From contig NZ_CP071870.1 of NCBI RefSeq assembly GCF_017569205.1, positions 3,286,001 to 3,350,000 of the forward strand: a stretch of 64,000 nucleotides of DNA. The letters run 5' to 3'. Under the pieces are notes generated by a model. That model ran no database searches. It saw nothing but the letters and a program-made list of their open reading frames with translations, and had not been told where the DNA came from. Positions 31,752 to 40,429 of this stretch are shown here, in pieces. A program made the translations under genes and the position numbers. Numbering within the stretch: position 1 is the stretch's first letter; every line of letters starts with the position of its first letter. The DNA is from Propioniciclava sp. MC1595 (GTDB taxonomy: Bacteria; Actinomycetota; Actinomycetes; Propionibacteriales; Propionibacteriaceae).

Positions 31752-32618
31752 TCAGCGCCCCTTGCGCCGCCGCTCGCGCAGCGCCTCGAGCTCCTTGCGC
31801 TCGGCGGGGGTCAGGCTGTGGATGCCCTGCTCGGAGATCTTCTCCAGCAGGGCGTCCATGCGTTCGTGGTCGGACGCCTGCCGGGCGGCCGCCTTCTGCT
31901 CCGCGCGCGCGGCGCGGGGCGTGCGGGGCGCAGCAGCCTGGGGTGCGCGGACGCCCCCACCCTGGCGGATGCGCGGGGCGGACCCGCGGCGTCCGGGCAA
32001 CCAGGACAGGTCGGACAGCAGGCCGAAGCGACGGGCCACGACCGCGGCCACGAAGAAGGTCACGACGAGGCTGGCCAGGCCGGCCAGGTCACGGATGGCG
32101 ATGTAGCTGAGCACCTGCAGGGCCACGAGCACCGCGCCGACGATCCAGGCGGGGATGCCGAAGAAGAACGGGCGCCGCGGGTACTCGGCGATCCACAGCA
32201 GCAGGACGATGAACTGGATGCTGCGCAGGCCCGCCATCGCGCCGCCGCCCATGGCCAGCCCGACGACGAAGGCGACGACGGTGAGGATCGCCCACAGCGC
32301 GACGTAGAGCGACATCATCGGCCGCCGGCCGACCTGGTTCTCCAGGTCGCGGCCGAAGTACCAGAGCAGGACGAGGGTCAGGATGGTCCACAGCGAGATG
32401 CCGTCGACGAACGGCCAGGTGACCGCGCGCCAGACCTGCCCCTGCAGGACCTCGGCCGGCACGAACCGCCCGACCTGGTACAGCACGGGCGCGAACGCCG
32501 AGGCGACGACGCCCACGGCGCCGATGAGGACGACCAGCATGGTGCTGGTGACGTCCAGCTTCCCGAGGCGGAACCAGGCGTCACCGGAGTGGTCGCGGGA
32601 CACGTTGAAAGGCGGCAC
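31752..32618 (-). CDS. Rhomboid-fold membrane protein, catalytically degenerate
   Basis: A 288-residue protein with six predicted helices and the rhomboid layout: a conserved VWRAVTWPFVDG before helix 2, a Gly-rich helix 4, and a cytosolic tail (SLTPAERKELEALRERR) that often accompanies actinobacterial rhomboids. The catalytic pair is missing. GGGAMAGLR stands where GxSG should supply the Ser, and no His is found in the last helices (DLAGLASLVV). It is therefore probably a pseudoprotease, comparable in idea to derlins or iRhoms, which bind clients without cutting. The tail is basic and Ala/Arg-rich. The start is the ATG with family-like N-terminus. Confidence 0.7.
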   Translation of the reverse strand: MPPFNVSRDHSGDAWFRLGKLDVTSTMLVVLIGAVGVVASAFAPVLYQVGRFVPAEVLQGQVWRAVTWPFVDGISLWTILTLVLLWYFGRDLENQVGRRPMMSLYVALWAILTVVAFVVGLAMGGGAMAGLRSIQFIVLLLWIAEYPRRPFFFGIPAWIVGAVLVALQVLSYIAIRDLAGLASLVVTFFVAAVVARRFGLLSDLSWLPGRRGSAPRIRQGGGVRAPQAAAPRTPRAARAEQKAAARQASDHERMDALLEKISEQGIHSLTPAERKELEALRERRRKGR

Positions 32619-32636
32619 GACTCCAAGGGTGCCAGA

Positions 32637-33071
32637 TCAGCCCTGCGGGTCGACGTCGGGTCGGGACACGGACGCCGCCCGCCGGCCCGTGTAGACCACC
32701 GGCTGGGAGAGCGAGCGGACGAAGAGCATGCCCGCGGCCAGCACGATCAGGAAGCCGAGCAGCATGTGCGGCCACGTGACCGCCATCTCGCCCAGGCCGT
32801 ACTGCACGACGCCGAGGCCGAAGACGACGAAGCCCAGCAGCGCCAGGCCCTTGGTGTTGGACTGCTTGCCGTAGCGCATGCCCGACAGCGCCGACACCAG
32901 CGAGGTGCCCAGGAAGACGATCGCCAGCACCGCGTGCACGGCGCGTAGGTCTGGGTTGCCGCCCAACAGGGTGCCGAGGACGCCGAGGGCGAGCGCGATC
33001 AGCGCGTTGACGCCCGACGCCCCGCGGAACACCTTCTGGGACAGCAGCGGTTCGAGTCGCGAGGTTGCCAC
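32637..33071 (-). CDS. Four-helix membrane protein with paired histidines
   Basis: A 144-residue four-span protein. Two histidines sit at matching membrane-edge positions (LRAVHAVLAI; VTWPHMLLGF), with a VQYGLGEM motif before the second. The same pattern occurs in the protein encoded at 33915-34304 (LNALHGMVG; MVHIILGF; IQIALGQM), so the two are paralogues. The layout recalls half of a CtaA/COX15 heme-binding bundle or DUF6220 proteins, so heme binding is a reasonable guess. Translation probably starts at GTG six bases after TAGGGT (leaderless). The function is unknown. Confidence 0.6.
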   Translation of the reverse strand: MATSRLEPLLSQKVFRGASGVNALIALALGVLGTLLGGNPDLRAVHAVLAIVFLGTSLVSALSGMRYGKQSNTKGLALLGFVVFGLGVVQYGLGEMAVTWPHMLLGFLIVLAAGMLFVRSLSQPVVYTGRRAASVSRPDVDPQG

Positions 33072-33119
33072 GGCGCCACCCTAGGGCGGGGCGTCGGGCA
33101 GGTAAAGGCGCAGTGCGGC

Positions 33120-33842
33120 TCAGAGCTCGAGGTACTCGGCGATCTCGTCGCCGCGGACGGTCCACAGCGCGTCGATCAGGGCGACCCGGAAGGACGCCGG
33201 CCCGCGGCCGTGCTCCTCGGCACGTTCGGACGCCAGGGCGAGCCAGGCGGCACCGGCCAGCGCGGCCTCGAGCGGGCCCGTGACGGCGGAGCAGGCGGCC
33301 ATCAGCGCCGACACCGCGGCCCGGACGCCGGCCACTTGGGCCAGCATCGACGAGCCGGTCAGGACGGCCACCTCGCGGCCGTTGTGGACGACGTGCTCGG
33401 CCGACTCACCCAGGGCCAGCGCGCCCTCGGCGGCGTCGAGGCGGACGCCGTCGAGCTCGGAGTCGGAGGCGCGCACGACCGTGGGCCGGTGGCCGAGGAG
33501 GGCGCGGACGCGGTCGACGCGGAGCGGGGCGCGACCCAGGGGGGTGGCGTCCAGGACCCACGGCGTCCCGGCCGAGCGGAGCTGGGCGACGACCGGGTTC
33601 ACGGCGTCGGACCACTCGGCGACCAGGGTGCCCAGGTCGAGCATGACGGCGTCGGCGGTCTGGGCCGCGGCGAGCGCGTCGGGGCTCGTGCCGGTGACGA
33701 CCGAACGGGCGCCGGCGCCGTGCAGCACGTCGGCGACGAACGAGGTCGCGGCGCGGGGCGCCACGCAGTGGACGAGGGGTGCGCTCTCGCGAACGGCTTC
33801 GGCGGCGAAACCGACGGTCAGGGCGAGTCCGGAACGAGGCAT
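33120..33842 (-). CDS. ThiM-like (hydroxyethylthiazole kinase fold) protein
   Basis: A 240-residue soluble protein with the ribokinase-type pattern of ThiM: PLVHCVAPRAATSFVADVL at the N-terminus, VMLDLGTL, a DATPLG segment, and ASERAEEHGRGPASFRVALI at the C-terminus. ThiM phosphorylates the thiazole alcohol in thiamine salvage. This copy is divergent: the GTGC anion-hole/cysteine loop is replaced by GVRAAVSALMAACSAV, so activity on thiazole is unproven. The start follows CATACT by seven bases (leaderless). It lies between the two paralogous four-helix proteins, a grouping I cannot explain. No other thi genes are present. Confidence 0.6.
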   Translation of the reverse strand: MPRSGLALTVGFAAEAVRESAPLVHCVAPRAATSFVADVLHGAGARSVVTGTSPDALAAAQTADAVMLDLGTLVAEWSDAVNPVVAQLRSAGTPWVLDATPLGRAPLRVDRVRALLGHRPTVVRASDSELDGVRLDAAEGALALGESAEHVVHNGREVAVLTGSSMLAQVAGVRAAVSALMAACSAVTGPLEAALAGAAWLALASERAEEHGRGPASFRVALIDALWTVRGDEIAEYLEL

Positions 33843-33855
33843 GGGTTCAGTATGA

Positions 33856-33897
33856 CGAACCCGGGGCGTCCTCGCTGGTGAGGACGCCCCGGGTTCG
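33856..33897 (-). terminator. Strong hairpin terminator
   Basis: A perfect 18-base stem (33856-33873 with 33880-33897) closes a six-base loop. It lies just after the stop of the reverse-strand four-helix protein gene (33915-34304) and before the ThiM-like start, so it most likely ends that transcript. Each arm contains the GGACGCC/GGCGTCC heptamer. Confidence 0.7.
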
Positions 33898-33914
33898 GGT
33901 GGTTCGGCGGTCGG

Positions 33915-34304
33915 TCAGGCGGCGGTGCCGGGCTTGCGCAGCGCCAGCGTGAACAGCGCGACGGCGGCCAGCAGGTAGGCGAAGCCGAGGATGATGTGCA
34001 CCATCGTGAGGTGCATCTGGCCCAGGGCGATCTGGATGACGGCCAGCACGGGCAGGGAGAGCGCGTGGAACATCAGGCCCTTGTTGCCGCTCGCGCGGCC
34101 CCACAGGACGCCGCCGACGCCCGCGAGGATCGCGAACACGAAGTTCATGTTGCCGACCATGCCGTGCAGGGCGTTCAGCGGGCCGGTGCCGCTGAGGGGG
34201 CCGGTGGCCAGGAGCGGGGAGATGATCGAGCCGATCGCGGCCAGGAGGGCCGCGACGCGCAGGAAGGTGAGCTTGCCGTTCGAGGTCGTTGCAGTGTTCG
34301 TCAC
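33915..34304 (-). CDS. Four-helix membrane protein, second paralogue
   Basis: A 129-residue four-span protein related to the one encoded at 32637-33071, with the shared His positions and the IQIALGQM motif before the second histidine. I start at GTG (VTNTATTSNGKL) because TATGCT lies seven bases upstream on the reverse strand, fitting the leaderless pattern. A longer frame beginning MAMLSG would overlap the promoter. A strong hairpin follows the stop. A heme- or quinone-linked role is possible by resemblance to half-CtaA bundles, but this is not shown. Confidence 0.6.
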   Translation of the reverse strand: MTNTATTSNGKLTFLRVAALLAAIGSIISPLLATGPLSGTGPLNALHGMVGNMNFVFAILAGVGGVLWGRASGNKGLMFHALSLPVLAVIQIALGQMHLTMVHIILGFAYLLAAVALFTLALRKPGTAA

Positions 34305-34411
34305 GCCCGACAGCATAGCCACTATTCAAGGACTGAACTTCTCGACGTCGCGCGACCTGCGCCGACGGCCCGTGTTTGGTCCGCCGCGGGCCCGCCCACG
34401 AAGATGGGCGC

Positions 34412-35815
34412 ATGACCACCGAGGGCCAGCACACGCACTTCGCGGACGCCTTCACCTCCTTCCGCATCCCCGCCACCGACCGCCTCGAGCGGGTCAACCA
34501 CGGGAAGTCGCTGCGCGCGGGCGTCCCGCACGAGGCGCTGGGCGAATGGGCGGCCACCGACGACCGCCCCGGCGTCGTGGACATCATCGAGCGCTCGCAC
34601 GAGGGCCGGCTGGACTGGCTGCTGGGCGTCCGGACCGCACGCATGGCGGCGTCCCCCTTCGGCTTTCTCCGCGGCACCGCCAACCTGATGGCACACGACG
34701 TGGCGCACCTGCCGGCGACGGGGGTCCAGACGACGGCGTGCGGGGACGCCCACATCGGCAACATCGGCTTCTACCGCTCGCCCGAGGGCCAGCTCGTGAT
34801 CGACCTCAACGACTTCGACGAGGCCCACACCGGCGCCTGGGAGTGGGACCTGCGCCGGCTCACGGCGTCCATCTGGGTGCTGGGCCGCGACAACGGCGCC
34901 AGCGAGGAACAGTGCGCCGACGCGATCCGCGCGTGCGTGGCCGCGTACCGCGACGAGGTCAGTTTCCTGTCCAAGACGCCGCTGCTGTGGCGCGCGTACA
35001 ACCACCTCGACGTGAACGCCCTCCACGAGACGGCGACCGAGTCGAGCCTGCGCGACGAGATCCACCGGGCGGCCAAGGCGGCCCGCAAGCGGACATCCGA
35101 CCGCAAGCTGCCCAAGTTGGCCGGCGGCTCCACCGACGCGGCGCGCATCGTCGACGACCCGCCGCTCGTCACGCACCCCTCCGACGCCGAGTACGAGGCC
35201 CTCGCCGCCGGACTGGACGCCTACCTGCCCACGCTGACCCCCCAGTGGCGCCGCATCGTCGGCGGCTACTCGCTGGTCGACATCGCCCACAAGGTGGTCG
35301 GCGTGGGATCGGTCGGCATGCGCGCCTGGGTCGCGCTGCTGGTCGGCTCGCGGCCCGACGACGTGCTGTTCCTGCAGCTGAAGCAGGCACAGCGCTCGGT
35401 GCTGGCCCCGTTCGTGCACGGCGAGACCGCCTGGCACGCCCACCAGGGCCAGCGGGTGGTCGAGTACCAGCAGCAGCTCCAGACCGTGTCCGACCCCCTC
35501 CTCGGGTACACGACGGTCGGGGAGCACCAGTACTACGTGCGCCAGTACCGCAACATGAAGGGCGGCGTCCCGCTCGACGCGATGACGCCGGGCGCACTGG
35601 TCGACTACTCCGGCATCGTCGGCCACCTGCTCGCCAAGGGGCACGCGCGCACGTCGGGGGCGTCGATCATCTCGGGGTACCTGGGCAAGAAGGAGTCGGC
35701 CGTCGAGGCCTTCGTGCACTGGGCCCGCGCCTACGCCGACCAGACCGAGCGCGACCACGCCGTGCTGGTGGCGGCGGTCAAGGCCGGGCGCCTGCCCTAC
35801 GAGCCGGGGGTCTAG
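34412..35815 (+). CDS. DUF2252 family protein
   Basis: A 467-residue cytosolic protein of the DUF2252 family, common in actinobacteria and with a remote kinase-like fold. The hallmark segments are visible: VNHGKSLR near the N-terminus, [12 protein letters not shown] (equivalent to HxDxxxxN loops of APH kinases) and [10 protein letters not shown] (metal-binding Asp). The C-terminal part [12 protein letters not shown] is also typical. The family function is undetermined; a phosphotransferase role is only suggested by the fold. The stop overlaps the convergent pdxH stop by four bases. Confidence 0.85.
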   Translation: MTTEGQHTHFADAFTSFRIPATDRLERVNHGKSLRAGVPHEALGEWAATDDRPGVVDIIERSHEGRLDWLLGVRTARMAASPFGFLRGTANLMAHDVAHLPATGVQTTACGDAHIGNIGFYRSPEGQLVIDLNDFDEAHTGAWEWDLRRLTASIWVLGRDNGASEEQCADAIRACVAAYRDEVSFLSKTPLLWRAYNHLDVNALHETATESSLRDEIHRAAKAARKRTSDRKLPKLAGGSTDAARIVDDPPLVTHPSDAEYEALAAGLDAYLPTLTPQWRRIVGGYSLVDIAHKVVGVGSVGMRAWVALLVGSRPDDVLFLQLKQAQRSVLAPFVHGETAWHAHQGQRVVEYQQQLQTVSDPLLGYTTVGEHQYYVRQYRNMKGGVPLDAMTPGALVDYSGIVGHLLAKGHARTSGASIISGYLGKKESAVEAFVHWARAYADQTERDHAVLVAAVKAGRLPYEPGV

Positions 35816-36444
35816 GGCGCCAGCCGCTCCCGCACCCAGTCGACGCCGTCGAGGCGGTAGCGCAGCCGGTCGTGCAGGCGCGAGGTCCGGCCCTGCCAGA
35901 ACTCCCAGACCTCGGGCACGAGGCGGTAGCCACCCCAGTGGTCCGGACGCCGCGGGTGCAGCCCGTGCTCTGCCGCGGCCTTGGCCGCGTTGGCGACCAG
36001 CACGCCCCGGTTGGCGATCACCTGCGACTGGGGCGAGGCCCACGCGCCGATGCGGCTGTCGAGCGGGCGCACCGCGTAGTAGGCGTCCGACTCCTCGGGC
36101 GTGACCTTCTCCACGCGCCCCTCCACGCGCACCTGGCGCTCCAGCGGCGCCCAGAAGAACAGCAGGGAGGCGACGGGGTTGGCGTCCAATTCGGCGCCCT
36201 TGCGCGAGTCGTAGTTCGTGTACCAGACCAGCCCGGACGCATCGAACTCCTTCAGCAGCACCACCCGGGCCGACGGCCGCCCGTCGGCCGACGCCGTGGC
36301 CAGGGTCATCGCGTTCGGCTCGAGCCCCTTGATGCGGCGTGCGTCGGCGAACCAGGCCGCGAACTGCTCCAGCGGCTTGTTGGTGGCGGCTTCCTCGTCC
36401 AGTTCGCCCTGCTCGTAGCTCTTGCGGAGTCCGTGGAGGTCCAT
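35812..36444 (-). CDS. pdxH: Pyridoxine/pyridoxamine 5'-phosphate oxidase
   Basis: A 210-residue FMN enzyme that makes pyridoxal 5'-phosphate. Conserved parts are present: [21 protein letters not shown] (FMN contact, here starting at Ala), FYTN-type [21 protein letters not shown], and the C-terminal [14 protein letters not shown] with the PLP-binding Arg/His. The length is normal. The ATG follows TAGGGT by seven bases on the reverse strand (leaderless). The mRNA start lies about 150 bases from that of the divergent phosphotransferase-like gene. PLP supports many amino-acid enzymes, though not the iron-sulfur serine dehydratase here. Confidence 0.94.
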   Translation of the reverse strand: MDLHGLRKSYEQGELDEEAATNKPLEQFAAWFADARRIKGLEPNAMTLATASADGRPSARVVLLKEFDASGLVWYTNYDSRKGAELDANPVASLLFFWAPLERQVRVEGRVEKVTPEESDAYYAVRPLDSRIGAWASPQSQVIANRGVLVANAAKAAAEHGLHPRRPDHWGGYRLVPEVWEFWQGRTSRLHDRLRYRLDGVDWVRERLAP

Positions 36445-36595
36445 GCGATCCACCCTAATCCTCGGGAACCCAACGGGCCCCTCGCTCGCAGGTGGCGAAC
36501 TAGCCGTCCGGGGCCGGAGGACGGTGCCTCGTACGGGACTGTACGACGGACGCCGCGGCACGCGATCCGTCGGCGCCCGGTGGGATACTGGGCCG

Positions 36596-39169
36596 GTGAC
36601 CACGGAAGCGGAACTGGGCGCCCTCGGCGGCAAGGGAGCCAACCTCGTGCGGCTGCGCGAGGCCGGCCTGCCCGTGCCCCCCTTCGTGGTGCTCGCCCCC
36701 GCCCTGTACGAGGACTTCCTGGCCCAGTCCCAGCTGCGTCCGGTGCTCGAGGCCGCGTGGCAGCAGCCCGCGGCCGAGGCGTCGAAGTTGATCCGGGCCG
36801 CGTTCCGCTCGGCGGGCCTCGCCGGCGACCTGGCGGCGCGCATCATCGCCGAACTGGCCCCGCTGCTCACCGGCGGCGAGCTGGCCGCCCCGGTCGCGGT
36901 GCGCTCGTCGGCCACGGCCGAGGACCTGCCGGGCCTGTCGTTCGCCGGCCAGCAGGACACGTTCCTCGACGTGGCCACCCTCGACGACGTGCTGCGCCGC
37001 GTCGTCGACTGCTGGGCCTCGCTGTGGACCGAACGGGCCATCACCTACCGCGACCGCAACCACGTCGACCACGACCTCGTCTCGATCGCGGTCGTCGTGC
37101 AGAGGATGGTGCCGGCCGAGGCGTCAGGGGTGCTGTTCACCGTCAACCCGCGCACCGGACGCCGCGACGAGATGGTCGTCGACGCCGCGCCGGGCCTCGG
37201 CGAGGACCTGGTCTCCGGGCGCGTCACGCCCGACTCGTTCACCCTCGACGCCGCCACCGGCGACGTGCGGTCCCAGCAGCTGGCCGGGCCCACGGCGTCC
37301 GTGACGGTCGGGCAGCTGCGCGACCTGGCCGCCCTCGGCCGCCGCATCGGCGAGCTCTACGGCGAGCCGATGGACATCGAGTGGGCGCGCGCCGGCGGCG
37401 AGCTGTTCGTCGTGCAGGCCCGCCCGATCACGTCTCTGTTCCCGCTGCCGGCGCCCAACCCGGGCGCGCACGCCCAGCCCGAGGTGTGGTTCAGCTTCGG
37501 CGCCTTCCAGGGCGTCCTCGGCCCGCTGACCCCGCTGGGCCAGGAGACGATCCGCATCGCGCTCGCCGGCGCGGCCCGGCTCGTCGGCCGCCGCGTCGAC
37601 TGGCGCACGAACCGCTTCGTCCAGCCCGCCGGAGAACGGCTGTGGCTGCGCTTCGACGACCTCCTGCGTATCCGGGCGACGCGCAGGCTGGTCCTGGAGT
37701 TCCTGCCGATGGTCGAGCCGGGCACGGCGGCCATCCTGCGCGACCTCGGCACCGAGCCCGGCCTGCGCGCCACCCGCACCGCGCCGAACCCCGGCGTGGC
37801 CGCGGGCTTCCTCGCGCTGCTGCCGCGGATCGGGCCGCGCATCCGGGCGGCCTCGACGAACCCCGCCGGCACGCGGAAGGCCCTGGACCGGGCCGCGGGC
37901 GGGCTGGTCCGCCATGTCGAGCAGGCGATGGCCCGGGCGGCCGGGCGGTCCACGCCCCAGGAACGCCTGACCGCCCGCGTCGACGTGATCGACGACCTCG
38001 GACGCCGCGCGTTCCCGACCCTGCTGCCCGCCTTCGCGCCGGTCATGGGCCCCACGATGCTGACGCTGAAGCAGCTGCGCGAGCTCGCGCTCCAGACCAA
38101 GCTGCCCGACGCCGACGCGCTCGCGCTCAACGTCATGCGGGCCCTGCCCGGCAACGTCACCACCGAGATGGACCTCGCGCTGTCCGACGTGGCGCTGACG
38201 ATCCGCGGCGACGCGACCGCGTGGGGCTGGGTGGCCGAGACGCCGGCGTCCGACCTCGCCCGCCAGTTCCTGGCCGGGCGGCTGCCGCGCGTGGCCCAGA
38301 CGGTGATCGGCACGTTCCTCGAGCGCTACGGCATGCGCGGGGTCGCCGAGATCGACCTGGGCGCACCGCGCTGGCGCGACGACCCGACGCCGGTCATGCA
38401 CACGATCAAGGCCTACCTCGGCATGCCCACGCACACGCAGCCGCGCGCGCTGCACAAGGCCGGCCAGCACGAGGCCGGCCGCTCGATCCGGGCGTTGATG
38501 GACGCCTCGACCCCCGCCCGCGCGGCCAAGGTGCGCAAGGCGGCCAAGCTGATCCGCGGGATGGCGGGCGCCCGCGAGACCCCCAAGTTCACGCTGGTGC
38601 AGTGCCTCGGGTCGATCCGCTCCGGGCTGGACGCCTCGGCCGCCGAGCTCGTGGAGCAGGGTCGGCTGGGGGCCGTGGCCGACCTGGCGTTCCTGCGGAC
38701 CGACGAGCTGCGCCGCGCCTTCAGCGCGGAGTGGCAGGACGTCGTCGCGCAGCGGCGCGCGGTGTTCGACGCCGAGGCCCGCCGCGGGCAGGTGCCCCGG
38801 GTGCTGGTCGAGGACGGCCGTACGTTCTACGAGGGCCTGTCCGCCGACGCGGCCGACCTGTCCGGCGCCGGTGTCTCACCGGGCGTGGCCGAGGGTGTCG
38901 TGCGGGTGGTGCACGACCCGGCGGCCCAACAGCTGCGGGCCGGCGAGATCCTGGTCTGCCGCGGCACCGACCCCGCTTGGACACCCCTGTTCATCGCCGC
39001 CGCAGGGCTCGTGACCGAGGTGGGCGGGCTGATGACGCACGGGTCGGTGGTCGCCCGCGAGTACGGGATCCCCGCCGTCGTGGGCGTGCACGACGCCACC
39101 CGCCGGCTGGTCGACGGGCAGCGGGTCCGCATCGACGGCAGCTCGGGCGCGATCGAGCTGCTGGGCTGA
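36596..39169 (+). CDS. PEP-synthase-related phosphotransferase, rifampin-phosphotransferase architecture
   Basis: An 857-residue protein with three regions. A PPDK-type ATP-grasp domain (about 1-320) starts with [18 protein letters not shown] and includes [21 protein letters not shown] large helical middle (about 330-750) follows. A C-terminal swivelling domain carries the phospho-histidine in [18 protein letters not shown]. There is no PEP/pyruvate TIM barrel, and both length and order match rifampin phosphotransferases, which transfer the beta-phosphate of ATP to an acceptor held by the middle domain. Whether the acceptor is rifampin cannot be seen. Translation starts at GTG just after GATACT (leaderless). 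It is divergent from pdxH. Confidence 0.75.
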   Translation: MTTEAELGALGGKGANLVRLREAGLPVPPFVVLAPALYEDFLAQSQLRPVLEAAWQQPAAEASKLIRAAFRSAGLAGDLAARIIAELAPLLTGGELAAPVAVRSSATAEDLPGLSFAGQQDTFLDVATLDDVLRRVVDCWASLWTERAITYRDRNHVDHDLVSIAVVVQRMVPAEASGVLFTVNPRTGRRDEMVVDAAPGLGEDLVSGRVTPDSFTLDAATGDVRSQQLAGPTASVTVGQLRDLAALGRRIGELYGEPMDIEWARAGGELFVVQARPITSLFPLPAPNPGAHAQPEVWFSFGAFQGVLGPLTPLGQETIRIALAGAARLVGRRVDWRTNRFVQPAGERLWLRFDDLLRIRATRRLVLEFLPMVEPGTAAILRDLGTEPGLRATRTAPNPGVAAGFLALLPRIGPRIRAASTNPAGTRKALDRAAGGLVRHVEQAMARAAGRSTPQERLTARVDVIDDLGRRAFPTLLPAFAPVMGPTMLTLKQLRELALQTKLPDADALALNVMRALPGNVTTEMDLALSDVALTIRGDATAWGWVAETPASDLARQFLAGRLPRVAQTVIGTFLERYGMRGVAEIDLGAPRWRDDPTPVMHTIKAYLGMPTHTQPRALHKAGQHEAGRSIRALMDASTPARAAKVRKAAKLIRGMAGARETPKFTLVQCLGSIRSGLDASAAELVEQGRLGAVADLAFLRTDELRRAFSAEWQDVVAQRRAVFDAEARRGQVPRVLVEDGRTFYEGLSADAADLSGAGVSPGVAEGVVRVVHDPAAQQLRAGEILVCRGTDPAWTPLFIAAAGLVTEVGGLMTHGSVVAREYGIPAVVGVHDATRRLVDGQRVRIDGSSGAIELLG

Positions 39170-39208
39170 CCCCGGACGCTCGTCGGGCTTCGACGGGCCC
39201 CGCCGCGC

Positions 39209-40285
39209 TCAGTCGGCGACCAGGTCGGGCCACCCCTTCGCGAAGTAGGTCACGAACGCCTCGCCGACGTGCTCGGCGCGCAGGTGGTCGCGGGTGACCG
39301 GGAACTGCGGCCCCGCGTAGGCCGGGTCGGCCAGCGCGTGGCCCGCGAAGGCGTGGTCGACGACGGCGGCGCGCCCGACGCAGACGAGGTCGCCGCCGCG
39401 GTCGAGGGCGCCCTGGGCGTCGGCGGCCGTGCGCACCCCACCGCTGAGCGCGAGGGCGGTGCCATGGCGGGGCAGGTCGAGGAAGGCGTCGACCAGTGGC
39501 GGCCCGGACGGGTCGTCCTCGGGGGACTTGCCGATCTGCCACAGGGAGAGGTCGAGGTGGTCGAGGCGTCCGGAGGCCAGGAGGTCGCCGGCAAGTGTCA
39601 CGGCCTCGGCCCGGTCGAGCCCGAAACGCTCCACGGAGAGCCGCAGGCCCACCTGGAAGTCGGGCCCGGTCACCGCGCGGATGGCCTCGACCACCTCGTG
39701 CAGCACGCGGGCGCGGCCGGCGGCGTCCCCGCCGTAGCGGTCGGTGCGGTCGTTGCGCACCACGTCGAGGAACTGCCCGAGGACGTACCCGTGCGCCCCG
39801 TGCACCTGGACGCCGTCGAAACCCGCCCGCTCGCACCGCGCCGCCGCCGCGGCGAAGTCGGCGACCAGCTGTTCGACCTCGCCGGTGGTGAGGGCGCGCG
39901 CACCCGAGCGGGCGTCGTCGAACGGGGCGACCGCCGGCTCACCCGAGGCCGCGGCGTCCGCCCGGATGCCGCCGTGGTGCAGCTGTACCGCCGAGACCGC
40001 CCCGCCGGCGCGCAGGCCGTCGGCCAGGCGGGTCAGGCCGGGCAGGTGGTCGTCGGACGCCACCCCGAGCTGGCCGGCCCAGGCCAGCCCCGAGCGCTGC
40101 ACGTAGGCCGCCGCGGTGACGACCAGGCCGAAGCCGCCGCGGGCGCGGGCGGTCAGCCAGCCGATCTCGTCGTCGGAGAGCGTGCCGTCGGCGTGGCTCT
40201 GGGTGTTGGTCAGGGGCGCCAGCGCGAGGCGGTTGCGCAGGGCGGGCCCGCGGCGCAGGGCGAGCGGTTCGTGGAGAGAGGTCAC
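39209..40285 (-). CDS. NADH:flavin oxidoreductase (old yellow enzyme family)
   Basis: A 358-residue FMN-dependent TIM-barrel enzyme that reduces activated C=C bonds or related xenobiotics. It has PLTNTQSHADGTLSDDE at the front, the QLHHGG motif, the substrate-binding pair in VQVHGAHGYVLGQFLD, the RNDRTDRYGG signature and a C-terminal phosphate-binding GRAAVVD. Translation probably starts at GTG (VTSLHEPLAL), seven bases after TATCAA on the reverse strand. A longer upstream frame lacks similarity. The C-terminal region AEHVGEAFVTYFAKGW is family-like. It stands alone, and its physiological substrate is unknown. Confidence 0.88.
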   Translation of the reverse strand: MTSLHEPLALRRGPALRNRLALAPLTNTQSHADGTLSDDEIGWLTARARGGFGLVVTAAAYVQRSGLAWAGQLGVASDDHLPGLTRLADGLRAGGAVSAVQLHHGGIRADAAASGEPAVAPFDDARSGARALTTGEVEQLVADFAAAAARCERAGFDGVQVHGAHGYVLGQFLDVVRNDRTDRYGGDAAGRARVLHEVVEAIRAVTGPDFQVGLRLSVERFGLDRAEAVTLAGDLLASGRLDHLDLSLWQIGKSPEDDPSGPPLVDAFLDLPRHGTALALSGGVRTAADAQGALDRGGDLVCVGRAAVVDHAFAGHALADPAYAGPQFPVTRDHLRAEHVGEAFVTYFAKGWPDLVAD

Positions 40286-40349
40286 GCCTTGATTGATACC
40301 ACCGCGTGCATCACGGCCGACGGGTTGACCCGGAACACCCGAGGTGGGC

Positions 40350-40417
40350 CGACACTCACCCTTGTCACTCGTGAGGGGGTTCGCCACCCCACTCGAAGGT
40401 GACGAAGGTGAGTGTCG
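40350..40417. repeat. Long imperfect hairpin downstream of the MFS gene
   Basis: Two arms of about 31 bases (40350-40380 and 40386-40417) pair around a five-base loop. The outermost 11 bases are perfect (CGACACTCACC with GGTGAGTGTCG) and the inner part is imperfect. It begins 12 bases after the reverse-strand MFS stop and could end that transcript, or be a short mobile palindrome like the one at 3408-3498. The two do not share sequence. Confidence 0.55.
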
Positions 40418-40429
40418 CGCCCCCGGGGC

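Noticed and set aside
33040-33070. GGTTCGAGTC resembling a tRNA T-loop
   Set aside because: It is the coding start of the four-helix protein on the reverse strand (SRLEPLL), and no acceptor or anticodon stems flank it.
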